Source: Catonia carolina (taxonomy: Eukaryota > Arthropoda > Insecta > Hemiptera > Achilidae). From it: DNA of 64,000 nucleotides. Below the pieces are notes generated by a model. That model worked only from the letters and a program-made list of their open reading frames with translations. It made no database searches and was not told the origin of the DNA. Positions 1-14,300 of this stretch are shown piece after piece; within the stretch, counting starts at the first letter, position 1; each line of letters opens with the position of its first letter. Location: the NCBI GenBank assembly GCA_035578175.1, contig JAQMRL010000011.1, positions 6,025,501 to 6,089,500 of the forward strand, in the 5' to 3' direction. A program made the translations under genes and the position numbers.

Positions 1-185
1 GGGACTCATTTTTTTAAGTTTCCCAGGTTAAATAAAAACCATAAGAAACCACTAAACATTTTCCTAAATTTACCTTTTCAAAATTTCAGTATTGCTTTAT
101 TTCACTCTTTGCCCAGGAATCAAGGCAAAATCTTTCGCCAGGCATAACTCGCCAACGAAGCATTTCCGGACGTATATTTAGACAA
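1..185. repeat. Diverged arm of the 62661-63498 foldback family
   Basis: The order of short blocks (aaaaaccataagaaac, aatttcag, cgaagcattt, gga-c) matches the right arm of the foldback element at 62661-63498. The start of the element lies outside the window. Confidence 0.6.
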
Positions 186-1324
186 ACATTTTGTTACATG
201 AAATAACAATAGTATATACGTGGTGTAATTTGTATTATATTATTGTTATAATTGTTATTAATATGGTTTTATGGTTATTATAGATATTATATGTACGCAC
301 TATTACAACGTAATATGGAATAATAGAAAAGTCATTGAAATAGAAACACGGTCATTATAATATGCGTCAGCAATGACTCTGTGATATTTTATGACTTTAT
401 GAAGCTTACATGTATTGTTTTAAGTAAACAAACATGTTACAGCACCTTTGTCACCACACACAGGCCTATTTATTTGATTTTTTATACTCTTTCGACCAGT
501 TCAGATTAAAGTTTTGTATCATACAGATGTGCAGTTTCTTTGGCGGGCTTGTGTAAGTTTAGTTAATTCAATTGTTTAAGCGTGAAAGTTGAGATGGCTG
601 CAAACAGTCCTAATCTTCGCAGACAATCCTAACAAATAATTTATAGGGTATATAATTATTTAAAAGAACATGTGTGAAATTAATTCTTTGCGAACGGCGC
701 TCAAGATTACATAAAAGGTAATTGACAGTTTATTTCTCAGTCGTATACAAATTTGTAACAGTCCAGTTTCTGTATGCATGCTTTAAAACATAAAAGATAA
801 ATAATCATCTTTTTCGTTTAGGTAAAAAGGTTGGCGATGTTTTTATTAAGGTGCAGTTTGTATAAAGAAATATTAGGATAGAACTGTTCCAACGATCCGA
901 AAGTTAAGCACAAAAATTAGGAAAATATATTGTGTAGAATAAAAAGGTTTCACATATCATAGTAGGCCTAATGTCTTATGTGTATCGTATCAGAGTAACC
1001 ATTAAATTTCTTGTCGTTAATAGACAAAACTTTAGTCTGTAAAGAGAAAAGAAGTAGTTCAATTCAGTAATGTTGAAGTAGTGTAAGAGGTATGAGGAGA
1101 AATCTTGCGGAAGGGAAGGGGAAGAAGCGCGTGACCTTCACCCGCACGAAGAAATCAAATGGACTCTAGTGCAACCCTTCAGGGAATACGTATTTGAGAG
1201 TGGCATACAGGAAACGGAAAAGACCCCACTCATTTCGTGATATTATCCATCCTAGGACAGCCATTTCTTATTTTTTTGTGTAGCCTTTCTTTCCATAACT
1301 CCTTACCATGCTCCATTATCTCAA
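186..1324. other. AT-rich DNA with no gene seen
   Basis: No supported ORF, exon or RNA gene. It probably lies in an upstream intron of the coiled-coil gene or in its 5' flank. Confidence 0.5.
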
Positions 1325-1524
1325 TGGTCCCAACTAGAGAAGAGACAAAAGAACTGTCACTGTGAACGAGTCACGGTTACTTATAAGTCACGGTGACCAC
1401 AGTTATTCAGATAGGCGAGTAACCGTTCCCCAGTCACTGTTACATAGATCGCTTACTCTTCTGTCACTGGATGACAGGACAACACGGCGAATGTTCACCG
1501 TACTATTCTACAATATAGCACAGC

Positions 1525-1584
1525 CTCTCGTTCCCCAGTCACAGTTACAAAGAACTCTCGTTCCCCAGTCACAGTTACAAAGAT
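1525..1584. repeat. Two tandem 30-bp units
   Basis: A 30-bp unit beginning ctctcgttccccagtcacag occurs twice head to tail, inside the hAT-like element. Confidence 0.85.
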
Positions 1585-1922
1585 CGCTTACTCATTCACT
1601 GTTTAAGGCAGGACGACACGGCGACCGTAATTCTACAGTTCCTTCAATCACTTTTACAATAATCAGTTACTCATTCGCTGTTCCTTGTCACTTTTAAGAG
1701 AGAACGAATTCTTTACCTTAGGAACTAGTGAACAAATTCACTCGCTCATTCTCTGTTCACAGTTAACAGACAAAACGACGTAATATGCTTACTCTTCTTC
1801 AAGGCCCCTATGATAGCTACGTAAGACATGTTGGTCTGTTCACTGGGCTTAGTGCTCTCCTTGTCGCCTCTCCTTTGATAACCGGCACGTCCATTATTTT
1901 TTTACTTCAAACTTTACGCACT

Positions 1923-1960
1923 CTTCACTCTCTCTCTCTCTTTCTCTCTCCCTCTCTCAG
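1923..1960. repeat. CT-rich simple repeat
   Basis: Run of ct/ctc units, slightly interrupted. Confidence 0.85.
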
Positions 1961-2464
1961 TCTCTTCCCCTTGTTATGTTTGTCATCTACTAAACTAAAC
2001 AAAACGAGGGTAGTTCCTTTACATCTCTGATCGCGGTAACACAATTACATTACAGTATTATTTTTATTGCACGCCACGTTCTACCTAGCTATTTTATTTA
2101 TAATGTGCGTTGTTATTTTTCAGTTGTAAATATTGTTTCTTGTACTTTCTCTTTGTTATACAAAATGTTATTTTTATTACTATTTTAGGATACCTTGTGT
2201 TAATCAGTTTTAGGCTGAATTTTTATTTTAGTCATATATGAAGCCCATTTTTTTAATTTATCAAAACTTCATTTATCATGAAATAACAACTGAAAACATT
2301 ATTATTGTTTCATGATAACAAATGAAAAATGTACTAAGAAAATACAAAGTTATTGCTAAATCACTAGTAACTATTAAAAGTAACGGTGAACGCAAAATCA
2401 CTGTCACCGTGATCACGGTGACTGGTTGAAACAGTGAACGCTCTTCACTAGTCCCAACTACCAT

Positions 2465-3225
2465 AACGAGTAATGTGTGTGACGTAACTAGTTTGGTCCC
2501 TAATTTTCTTTCGTATTGTGTACGCATGCGCAGGGGTTGTTTTGCGTGTTTCTTGTTTTGGCGGTAGCCGTGTGGCAGTCGTGCTATATTCATGAAGGCC
2601 TGTTCCAGTTTGCCTGCGGTTGGAGTTGAAGTTATGTTTATGACCATGGTTGGAATATAGGAATTTGTGTGATTGTAAGTTTGATTATATTTATTTCATA
2701 AATTTATGTCCCAGCGATCTATTTGTTGGTATTCTTTGAAAACTAAATAAAAGAATGAGAATCTGTTTTTTTAATAATTATGACCGGAGATTTCATAAAG
2801 AAAAATGTTAAATGAATTGGACTTTAAATACAGTTATCTTCTGGTTTATATTGTTTCAGTTCCAAAATAAAGTTTAATAAACTTGTATAAAAAAATGAAA
2901 GTAACCATTAAATTTTCTTATCTTTAGTTGTGTCAGCAAGTTTTTCTATCAATTCACATCATTTATATATTACATTTTAAAGTTCGGAACTTTTCTTATC
3001 CTAAAACAATATCGAGTGATTGATTACATGATTTTTTTTATAACATAATCAAATAATATCAGAAAATTCAAACGCGATCAAAAACATTTTTGCATAAAGT
3101 CATGATAATTATTTTTATTTAATAGGCTATATTTCATTTTGCTTATTTAGATATTTCTTTAATAAGTTGTGTTTGATATATTCATTTATTTTATTCTTAT
3201 TTCAACAAAATTATAGAATTGTATT
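2465..3225. other. No gene supported; short GC-richer patch with an isolated donor
   Basis: 2475-2674 is less AT-rich than its surroundings and ends in a perfect donor (GTAAGT at 2675). A non-coding first exon is conceivable, but no ATG would join in frame to exon 5128, so none is called. Confidence 0.35.
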
Positions 3226-3228
3226 TTT

Positions 3229-4141
3229 ACTTTCTCTTGCCTATACTATGAATATATAGGAAAGAAAGTACTGTTTTCTTGTCGATTTTTCGAAATCGAG
3301 TTTTCACCGGATCTGCACGTTTTCAGACCTTCTGAACCCAAAAAACATGTTTTTAGCGATTGGTCTGTGTGTGTGTGTGTTTTAACAGAATATTTCAAGA
3401 ACGGAACATCGTACGAACTTGAAAACTTGAAACTTAAGTTACATACCATTACCGGACCCGACACGAACATTTTCGTTAAAATCGGTTAACCGGAAGTAGT
3501 TTATTCGTGTAATTTAACACTTTTTTGCGATTTTCTCAAAAACTGTTCCTACGATTTTTTTTTTTTAAATCGCCTGGTTTACTAAATTTTTTATGTTCTA
3601 CCAGATAGGGTAGGCGCCATGTTTGCTGAAATTCTTGGTAAGGCTGTTATGTTATTACGTAAAAAAATTGTTTTTTTTTTAAATTTTGGCTTTAATATGC
3701 ATTTTAGCGCAAAAATGCATTTTATAATGCATTTTATGTTGTAGAGAAATTGAAATCCTACAACTTTTATTTCAAACACTTTTTAAATAACGCTTAGTTT
3801 AGCGGTAATTAGCAATTTTCAGTTTTTTTCACGAAATCGTGTAATCAATTTTTTAAAGATTTCAGCCGTAGTGTGCATTTTACGATAAAAGTGTATATAA
3901 TCAAATTTATAGGAAATTGAAAGATCTACAATTTTTCTCTACCGCGCCTAGTTTAGCGTGAAAGAGTGATTTTCCGTATTTTTAAGCGAAACAGGTCGAT
4001 TTTCATTTTGCGTCTTTCACTCATGATTGAAGTAAGCTTATGTTTTTTGAGGATAGTTTTTTGTTTATTCCTAATGTTTTATTACTAATATTAGGGTATA
4101 TTGGTCATTTTTTGCAGTGGCAAGAGAAAGTTGTTTGAGTG
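3229..4141. mobile_element. Family G MITE, copy 1
   Basis: Bounded by inverted 13-bp ends ACTTTCTCTTGCC (3229-3241) and GGCAAGAGAAAGT (4129-4141). The interior has a GT microsatellite and stem-prone blocks shared with copies at 13004, 18492, 20931, 29404, 52265 and 62040. No coding capacity. Confidence 0.75.
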
Positions 4142-4369
4142 TTTCACATCAGATTTTTTTTTTATTAAAATGTGTCTGATTTTCATTGAGTTCAGTCTGA
4201 TATTATATGTTTCCATTTATTATCATTTTTTCACTTTTCTATTTTGTGCAATGTCACAGGTGGTAAGGTGGTGGTGGTGTACTACATTTATATTTTTTTG
4301 TTTTTATATATTAATTCTTGCCCATAATGGGCAGGTGGAGTGTTAAATTAATTGCACTTGATCTGTTGG

Positions 4370-4722
4370 TTCCAGGGCTACAAAAAATAGTTCTGTTTCT
4401 TATCACATAGTCAGCCAATTATATGACTGAACTATTTAAGAACAGAAGAGGTAGAGGTGTAAAAGACACTAGTCAGAGTTATCTTCTCTGAGAGTAATGA
4501 ATTTTACTATACAGCCAGACCCTGTGGTGAATGAAGTGAAGGTGTCATTTGCAGGGTAGAAAGTGAATGCTTTTTGGAGGGCCTGGCATGCTGATAAGCA
4601 TACTCTTTCAACTCAGTGAAGAAGGCAATGGTAAACCACCTCACTCCTCGTTTTTACTTAGTAAAACCTCTAGAGGTTCAAACCAGTCTTTCGGCTGTAG
4701 ACCTAAACATTTATTAATTCAT
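4370..4722 (+). mobile_element. SINE-like repeat family F, copy 1
   Basis: About 350 bp shared with 12276-12535 and, inverted, 38040-38390. The shared part includes aggttcaaaccag, which resembles a Pol III B box. The family is recognised from the three copies. Confidence 0.65.
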
Positions 4723-5127
4723 TCTTAAATAATTTTTTATTGACCAAGTAGGCTTTATTTCCTAATCATATTTGTTCTCATATGGTGTCATTCATGTTTT
4801 TGTTGTTAACAATAATCCCCAAGTACTGAAATCAGTAACATCAACAAATTCTCTCCAACTTGCGAGGAACTCAATTTTCATCGCCAGTAAAAATTATGTA
4901 CTTCATTCATATTGCGGTCACTTACCAGCAAAATTTCATACTTGTCATTCCATTTTTTTGCATATCCCTTTTAAAGATCCCTTTTCTTGCTATTATTGCA
5001 ATATTGTCGGTAGAAGCGCAGATCTGTGCAAATTAAAATATGTTTTCTTTATGGTCTATCTCTGTGATTACCTTTCACAAGACAAACTATTGTACTGTAT
5101 TTTGAGTTAACTGTAATTTTTTTTCAG

Positions 5128-5345
5128 TGCCAAACCGGAATAGAAGTGCAAAAATTGAAAAATTGGAAGAAAAACATCGTGAAAAATTTGAAAATCAATT
5201 AAAAGAGTTGGATGCAAAGCTTAAATCAGTTGTAGAAGATAGCAATAATGCACTGAAATTTTTATCAGTCACAGTACAGGGTGAACTAGAAATGAACTAC
5301 AACTCTATTATAAATATAGAAACTTCAATTGTTGAACCTTTTACG
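5128..5345 (+). CDS. Exon 1 of the visible part, coiled-coil gene
   Basis: A T-rich tract ending in cag precedes the exon, and the donor reads ACG|gtcagt. Seventy-two full codons follow two bases that complete a codon from an upstream exon. It encodes a charged helix starting PNRNRSAKIEKLEEKHREKF. If the missing base were A the junction would make ATG, but no upstream exon supports a start here. Confidence 0.82.
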
Positions 5346-8300
5346 GTCAGTGTAAAAGAATTTTCTTTCATTTGTTTAAGTCGTATATAAATTAGATTTC
5401 CAACCATAAACTTGATATTATTAAAATATGAAGTACAGCTATAGGCGTCTCATCTGGCTTGCAGAGAGTTCAGCCTATAATACTATAAGGTGTATCAAAA
5501 ATTCCCATTTCAAAACAAAATGCATGACAGTTTTCTATAAAGCGTACATTTATACTTAACAAAATTTCGATAACAGCTTTGAAACAGCGCTACTTTAATT
5601 TTTTAATTGATTATTAATAGTCTTTAATACCATTTTTAATTATTAATTGATTATTACTAATTGATTTATTGTTGGTAAGCATTTTCCACCTTCGTCTGTG
5701 TAAAAATTATTTATTTTTTGACGGAAAACACTCCTGTCAAAATCATCCAAACCTGAAACAGGTTTGGCTTGTACCGAATGTTTTTTCGGTGTTGTAAAAG
5801 ACAGTGACGATCCTTCTAATATTACTTTCGATGCTTGTTTTATTCGCGTAATTGAACATTTTGACACACCAGTTGGTGCACTAACGGGTTCGATAATTTT
5901 CTTTATGCAGAACTTTACTCCCTCCGATTTTAGATATTTTAAGCTTAATGTAAACTACGAATAGTAAACGACAAAATAATAAACACTACACTAGTTAAAT
6001 TTGTACTTTAACCATAAAAATTAACAAATCAAAATAGGTAGAACTATAATCTAACACACACACACACTAACACACTATTCGATCTGCACACATAAAAAAC
6101 CCCTCAACACTGTATAACCGTAATGATTGTACTGAACGACAATTGATTAAACACTGAATGACAATATTGACTGTGCGTTTCATTTGTTAGTTAGGCGTAT
6201 GTAGTTGATAAGTCACCTGCTGTCAAAACCAGTTTAATTTGTAAATAAACTATGCATACATAAGCCTATAACTGTATAATAACAATAATAACTGATGATT
6301 AATTATAAATACATTACATCACTCTCCATCGCTTTGTACTGTATTTACAATAAAAGAATGTCACTATAAAATGTAGAAAAATATATACATTAGTTTTATG
6401 AACAGTCTATAACAATAGGTGAGGGACGGGTGAATGTAGTATATGGAAACTGATTCATTCGAAGCCTCCACGCGCCAGATGAAATGCCTATACTTATACT
6501 ATATGTGATTTGTAAATAAATAATCTACCTATTTTCTTTTTTTAATATTGTGATTAAAACTGATACAACCATTAATTTCTTTTCTTCTTTACCTCTCCTT
6601 CTTTTCTTCTTATTTATTCTTTCTTTTCCCATTAATTTTTTGTTATATCATTTTAAAACTAAATACTTGAATGATATCATTTAAGCAGGTCCAGTTAAGT
6701 GGTAATGGTTAAGTCCATTAATCAGTGTTCTATAACTTAACACAAATATATAACTAATCAGTGTGCACTGGTCTAACTTTACACATCACTTCCCATTGTT
6801 AGAATAGTTTTAAAGGCTTTGTAAGGAATATCATCATTGTCAAGAAGTTGAATGGCTCCTGGATTTATGTGACTGTTTAGACAAGCTTCACGATTGACAG
6901 CAAATCTTTTTATCTCATAGGACACAAAAGGTATGTCAAGATTTATGAGATCACTATTCCTAATCAATAACTTATATCAAAAGGACCAACCATGGCTCTC
7001 AATGATTTGTTTTGAAATGTTTATCTATTTCTTGTCTGACTTTCTCTGGTGCAATGCCACCGTTATACACCATAAAGCCAGACAAGTTTTAAACTTTGAT
7101 TGTAGATTTTTTCTTTATTATGGAGAAGCAGCTGTGATTGTCATCCTAATACAGTAACCTTGATGTAATTTTCTATATCTGTATCCCAGTTCAGTTCTTC
7201 AGTTTCATTTCAGTTTGGGATCTAGTTTCATTCTTAATATTTGCCTATGTTTGCATATGGTATGGTGTTTCTACTTATGGTGACTGATAAAGGATCCTTG
7301 TGTGTAAAAAAACAATCCTTTTTTTCCTTGTAATCCTTGAAAACAATCCTTGTAATCCTTTTTTTAATGTGATCTATGTGAACAGACGAAGTGGAGGATA
7401 AAACTGAACAAAATGCTTGTTCAGTTTTATCTTCAATTTTTAGTCCAGTGACATTTGATTGCATTCTTGCTGAACACATATTTGAGTGCATGCTTGCATG
7501 TGGAAACATCTGATCAGCATGCACTTTTTCATTTTCTACACCCTCAAAATGTATATAAATCCCCAAGTCTCCAAAAGAATCTGCGAACAGCTGACAATTT
7601 TCAGATTTACCAGACATATAATTTCATTGCAAAATCACATTAGTGTACTTGATGGCTGCAAATTAATTAAGCAGTAACTTCTGTTATTGGATTTATTGAA
7701 AAGTTGTAAAAACAACTTGATGGGAAACCTGCATGAGGAGTGTTATATTTTCAAAAAAGGTTGACCGAAATCAGTCCAGTGGGTGATGAAACCAAACTCA
7801 ACCAAGAAACTCTCTTTTCAAATGTTATTTTTGTATAATACCTTATTATTGTTTAACAAATTGTAAACTAATGAATCAACTATATTTTTTATGTGGAATG
7901 ATTTTTATTGCTGTAGAATAATCTTGTGGCTATAATAAATGTGTGCATATTAATATACACACATTGTGACTTTATTAATATTCTTTGTTCTTTGAATCTC
8001 TCAAGGAAGTAAAGATCTGATATCAAATTTCTGTGGATAAAATTTACAATGTCTTTTTTCAACTCTGAAACTCTGAACTCAAATGTGTGTACGTTGCAAT
8101 CTGTTCAATTTAGAACGATAAGCAACCCCATGACCTAATGAAATGAGGATGATATGCATGATGTTTGAATGAGGTGTAGTCTGTACAGACTCAGGCCAAC
8201 CATTTCTGAGAAAGTATGGTTAATTTAACCCTAACCATCGAAGTATACCAGTAGTCTTGTATTCTAATTCGTATTACGTAGTAAACTACTGTTACTAGGA

Positions 8301-11300
8301 CTTGAAACATGGAACCTTCATCTTCTTAGCTATCAAACAGCTGACTCGCGTTGACAATGTCATTAGACTAACCCGGCGGGTTTAATGTCTTAAAGTAACA
8401 CCTTAAGTAAAAACAGTATTTATTTTGTGTTTAAAAATAAATTCTTATAATGCATCTTGCAGCTTGAAATCAATTCTATTTTATATAATAAATTTCACTT
8501 ACCTTTTTAAGCTGCTTTGATTTCTGCTATCTGTCTCTTAAACTTGTTTCGGTAGATCCACTATCATCAGAGTACACAATATAATTTGCAACTAAACATT
8601 TTTATTTAAAATCTGTTAAAGATATTACATTTTCAGTCATCTATACAAAACTGATTTAAAATTGAGTTCTGAGGGATAGATTAGAAGAACTCAATTTTAA
8701 ATCAGTTTAACTAGATGACTGAAAATCTAATACAGTACATTCTACAAATTTTAAATAAAAATTTTTAGTTTCAAATGATATTGTGTACACTGATGATGTT
8801 AGATCCACCAGTCCACCATCAACACGTGTGAGTGACAAAAAGTAGAAATCAAGCAGCTTAAAAAGGTTAGTGAAATTTATTGTATACATTTATTATATGA
8901 AATATTTTGTGTTTTTTTGTATTTTATATACACAAAATACAGATATTATCATTTTTATTTTATTTGTCAAGTTTTAACACTAAAAGGATTGAGATGTTAA
9001 TATATTTTTAAGGTAATAATCTGTAGAACAAAGTTCTTATAAAATTGAATAATATTTAAAAAAATATTGCAGGATATTTCTACCTTACAATTTGGGGATG
9101 CATTTACAAATCTCATGAAGCTGAAAAATTATCGTGACTATCAAATTGAACAATTTAGAGATGAACTAAAATTGGAAACAAAGATTCAGTTGAACAACGT
9201 TAAGAAAGTAGTTGTTGAAAATTATATTAAAGTACGGAAACTTGGTTTCATTCCTGCTCAACAGATCCACGCACAATTCGAACATAGCATCATGGTATGT
9301 TTTTACTGAATAAATGTATTTTAATATCAAATAACCAAGCCATTTATAACTGAATTAATTTTCATTGTAAATTTAATGCCAGTCCAAAATCGCTTACTGC
9401 TCTTATCGTTTTGATTTTGTAAATTCATGGTGTTGGTTAACACCTAAAAGTTCTCATAAACTTGTAGAATCATAATTATTTAAGTTATTATACCAAATTC
9501 ATTTTAAGAACCAACTGCGAAGTAAACAATCAGTGAATGATGTCACAGCTCCAGAACCGTACGCACCAAAAGTATTATGTGATTTTCATAGTAGGCATAT
9601 GCGAAACGACTCGTGCTTAATACTCTTATGTGTAGTTAATTCTTTAGCTTAATAAAATTAAATACTTTAATGGTTTTTATATTTTAAATGCTTACTTTAT
9701 AAATAAAATTATTATTGTTTACTAATTTTAAAACTCACTTTATTCTCAAAGATTTACCTTTTTGGTGTTTGTAAATAGAGGACTCGGGTGCATTAGCCAT
9801 CACTATAAATTAATATCAACTTTTTCAGCAAAAATAAAAATAAACTTACTTTTGTTTATACAGTCGAATAAAGTAATAACTACAATAAAATTAAACCGTA
9901 CATGAAACTAAAAGCACCATTCGAACTAGATGCACAATTAAACCGAACCGAACAGTTTCAAATAACAAAGCCAACTAAATTGAAAACTCATTTAGGATCA
10001 TAAAATTAAAAATGACACATACATGAAGAATTTGTAATATAAACATTGAATAAGCCTATAAACAATACGGAGTAGTATGCAACTGAATTCTAAACAAAAT
10101 TAAGTGATAAGGGAAAGATTTCATTGACGTTAGGGAACGCGGCTGTTCGTTGTTATTGTTTAGCAGTTATAAAAGTGTTGGTGTGCACCCGGTGACTAAT
10201 GGTAGGCTGTTGCATGTATTTGTGTGGTGTGTTTACACGTACTACCACAGATGCAGTTTATTGATTCGACAGTTGGTTCTTACCGTGAACTCACTATAGT
10301 TAGCATCATAGCAGTAGAATCCATATTAATATTTTGTTTTTTATGTAAATAAAAAAACTTTGTAATTTACCTTATACTGCTTTTAAAATTCGTTTTAAGA
10401 GTGCTTTCGCGGTGCGCACCGCTTCTTCAGGTAATGGTAATAAAAGTTCTAGAATATTATGAAGATTGCATCTTCCTTTGTCAATGGTTTGAATCAAATT
10501 TGATTCAAATTCATTGAATTACCGAATCAAATTCAACATTCATTGATTCAAATTCATTGAATCAAACTTGATTCAAACCATTGGCAAAGGAAGATGCAAT
10601 CTTCATAATATTCTAGAACTTTTATTATCATTACCTGAAGAAGCGGTGCGCACCGCGAAAGTACTCGTAAGAAGAATTTTGAATGCAGTGTAAGGTAAAT
10701 TACAAAGCTTTTTTTATACATACAAAAAACAAAATATTAACTTGTACAATCTAATGAATGATTCATGAAGAAAGAGAAATATCAATTTTCATAGTCTTCC
10801 AGAAATTTGCTTTTTAACATTACAGTCACAAGTGACTTTCAATCATTTTTGTTTTTATTATTTTAGTGGTTTTCTACAGCACTAGGCTGCAGTTCATTTA
10901 CCGCTACACAAAATGCCATTCATTGAAGACATCTTTGTCCCTTAGACCCTTTTCTCCATAGCTCTCATAATTCCTTTCTGGGTTGTCCTCGTTTCCTCTA
11001 TCTAGCTGGGACCCCATAGGTAAATCTTCTGTTACAATATGTCCTCCATGATTTACAGATGACCATACCAGATGAGTTCAATTTTATCAATTATTAATAT
11101 CTTCTAGTCAAACTTTTTTAAAAACTCTTCATTCGTAACTCAATATAATACAGTCAACTGGTAGCTTCTTTTCTGGAAACTCATTTCCATAGTTTTTATT
11201 TTGCTTTTAAATATTGGGCGTAGTAGAGTCCAAATCTCTGAGCCATAAATGGAGGAACTTTTAATAAAAGAATAGAAGTTTCTCTTAGTGCCACAAGATG

Positions 11301-14300
11301 TGTGATCGCTCCACATAACAGGATGTAACATTCTAGTGATGTCCCTAACTTTGGCAACTTTTAAATTTTTTCTTCATGTTTAATAATACCAATAATTAAC
11401 CTGGTTCGGTTGTGATAAAAACTAGAAGTCAATTTTTATTGTACAGGTAGTCACAAAATTGGAGGTATAGTCATTTGCGTCATGAGTTTGCCCTTGTTTG
11501 CGACGAGGGGTAAAGGGGGAAAAGCATCAGTGTGCATGCGCGACTGCTTTAATTTCAGTACTATAAACATAACAACTTATACTATACCCAGAGCATATTG
11601 TACAGTATATCGCGGAACCTTTTGTAGGTTAACTGTACAAATATAACAGTTTGTTATCGTAAACAGAAATATCGGTTTCTCGAAAACGTGGTCGAACTAT
11701 TTACAGTGCTGAACGCAATGTAATAAAATGTTGTGAAGTTGAAGCTAAAAAAAAATGCCTGTTCGTGTCTCTTAACAAAAGCCGTGAGCGAGCGGCTAAT
11801 TACTGTGATGTTTCTCTTTCTACAATTTGAAATATAAAGATGGAAGTTAAAGACAGTGAAGAAGCTAATTGTTCATCAACAGTTTTTTTGACTCCTGGTA
11901 AAAAAAGGAAACAGTTAGATAGATTAGGGTAACTAATGAGACTGATAGTGAAGATGCTAGTGACAGTGATAGTAAAGAAGGTGATTCATTCGTAGAAAAT
12001 TTTGTTCTAATAGAATACGGTAGCTGGTAATTATAGTAAATTAAACATTTCCAGAGTCTGTCTACGCTAATAGTACTCCAACGTAGGCAACCAGCAATAC
12101 ATTTTTTTTTTTTTTGGTTTAACGTCCGACTGTTCTGCAATCACTGCTAATGCAGACAGTGAAGGTGAAATGATTTTTTTTGTAACGTATGAAAATATGC
12201 CGTGCTTGTATGGGATTCAAACCCAAGACTGCATGATGGGAGGCTAGCACGTTACCAAGTATGCCAATGCCAATGAGGTGTAAAAGACACTAGTCACAGT
12301 TATCTTCTCTAAGAGTATTGAATATCATATTACAACCAGACTCTGTGGTGTATGAAGTGAAGGTGTCATTTGTAGGGTGGAAACTAGATGCTTTTCAGAG
12401 AGCCAGGGATGCTGATAAGCATACTTTGCCACTCAGTGAGGAAAATATGGTAAACCACCTCACTCCTCGTTTTACTTAGAAATGCCTCTAGAGGTTCAAA
12501 CCAGCCTTTCGGCTGATGACCTAAACAACAACAGTTTTGTTATTCTACTCTTCTGTTTTGTTAGTAAATCTTTCGTACATAATGTTCTAATGTTGGTTAA
12601 ATATTGTTGCAGGAAATACATAAAATAATATTAAGTAATTTTAGAACATATGCTCAAGTACAACTTCATGTTGAGCTGATTGGTGACCAATTAATTAATA
12701 AAGTAAAACATCAACTGGAATTAAAACAGGAAAAATGGTTTAAAAAAACTCAAACTTCCCGTTTAAAAAGGTAATCAGTTTGTTTTTGAAAATTATAATA
12801 TTTTTTTTTATAAATTTATAAATCTTATTAAATTAATTGCCTGGTGACTGTAATAACTTTCTCAATGATTTTCAAGTGGTAGTATGTTTGCACACGGGCC
12901 AATCTTAATGCGGTTTTTATAAAAAAAAGTCATAAATTCCCGCTAAACTAAGCATTAGACAATGAGTATTGTACTCAAAAATCTGGTGTGAAAAACTCAC
13001 AAAACTTTCTCTTGCCAATACAAATAATGAACAATATAATCTAACATTAGTAATAAAACATTAGATATAAACAAAAAACTAACCTCAATAAACATAACCT
13101 AATTTTAATTATGATTGAAAGATGGAAAATGCAAATCAACCTCAGTTTTGCTTAAAAATACGGAAAATCATTCTTTCATGCTAAACTAGGCTCTGTAGAG
13201 AAAAATGCTCTAATTAAAAGTTGTAGATCTTTTAATTTCCTATAAATGTGATTACATACACTTTTGTCGTAAAATGCACACTATGGCTGAAATCTTTAAA
13301 AAATTGATTACATCATTTCGTGAAAAAAAAACTGAAAATTGCTTATTACCGCTAAACTAAGCATTATACAAAAAGTGTTTGAAATTAAAGTTGTAGGATT
13401 TCAATTTCTCTACAACTTTTATTAAATACATTTTTGCGCTAAAATGCATATTAAAGCCACAATCTTAAAAAAACAATTTTTTTACATGAAAACAGCCTCT
13501 CCCAAGTATTTCAGCTGACATGACGCCTACCCTATCTTGTAGAGCATAAAAATTTAGTAAACCAGTTGATTTTTAAAAAAATCGTAGGACCCGTTTTTGA
13601 GAAAATTGCAAAAAAGTGAAAAATTACACGAATAAACTTGCGGTTGACCGATTTTAATGAAAATGTTCATGTCGGGTCTGGTAGTGGTGTCTAACTTAAG
13701 TTTCAAGTTCGTACGATGTTCCGTTCTTGAGATATTCTGTTCACACACACACACACACATACACACACAGACCAGTCGCTAAAAACATGTTTTTTGGGTT
13801 CAGGGGATCTGAAAACGTGTATATCCGGTGAAAACTCGATTTCGAAAAATCAACATAAAACAATATTTTCCTTTTTATATATTCATATATAGGTCTCAAC
13901 TCTCCCTTGAAAATAAAGTACTCGTATACAAAGTAATACTCAAACCAATTTGGACGTATGGGTTAGAGCTATGGGGTACAGCTAGTTCATCAAATATAGA
14001 AATACTGCAGCGCTTTCAATCAAAATGCCTGAGACTGATCACTGCAGCCCCATGGTACGTAACAAATTAAATACTACACAATGACCTAAACCTGCCCTTC
14101 ATAAAAGAAGAAAGTAAACAACATAGCGAAAAACATTTACAAAAACTAGAAGACCATCAGAATCCATTAGCGATTAGCCTCCTTGACAACAGCAAAGATA
14201 CTTACAGACTGAAACGCTTTAAACCATTGGACTTACCTCTACGATTTTGTTAGTCATTTAATTGTTTTTTCATCTTTTCTACTTCAATTCCTAATCATCA

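Larger units (their letters stand above)
1326..2464. mobile_element. Degenerate hAT-like non-autonomous element
   Basis: The ends share a weak inverted motif (actag-gaagag). The interior carries many copies of GTCAC/GTGAC-type subterminal motifs, which suits a hAT element. A perfect 20-bp palindrome lies at 2403-2422 and a 30-bp tandem duplication at 1525-1584. There is no transposase coding, and an 8-bp target duplication was not found. Confidence 0.35.

Noticed and set aside
2475..2674. Candidate first or 5' UTR exon ending in GTAAGT
   Set aside because: Joining it to 5128 gives an open but ATG-less frame after a TGA. There is no promoter evidence.
5127..5129. GTG as the start of the first coding block
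   Set aside because: The G belongs to the AG of the splice acceptor. A eukaryotic GTG start here is not credible.
7234..7617. 127-codon minus-strand ORF
   Set aside because: No known motif, no splice or promoter context, and a composition that fits chance in intron DNA.
8760..8840. Active hammerhead in the right arm of copy A
   Set aside because: The GAAA is displaced and altered by an insertion, so the core is broken.
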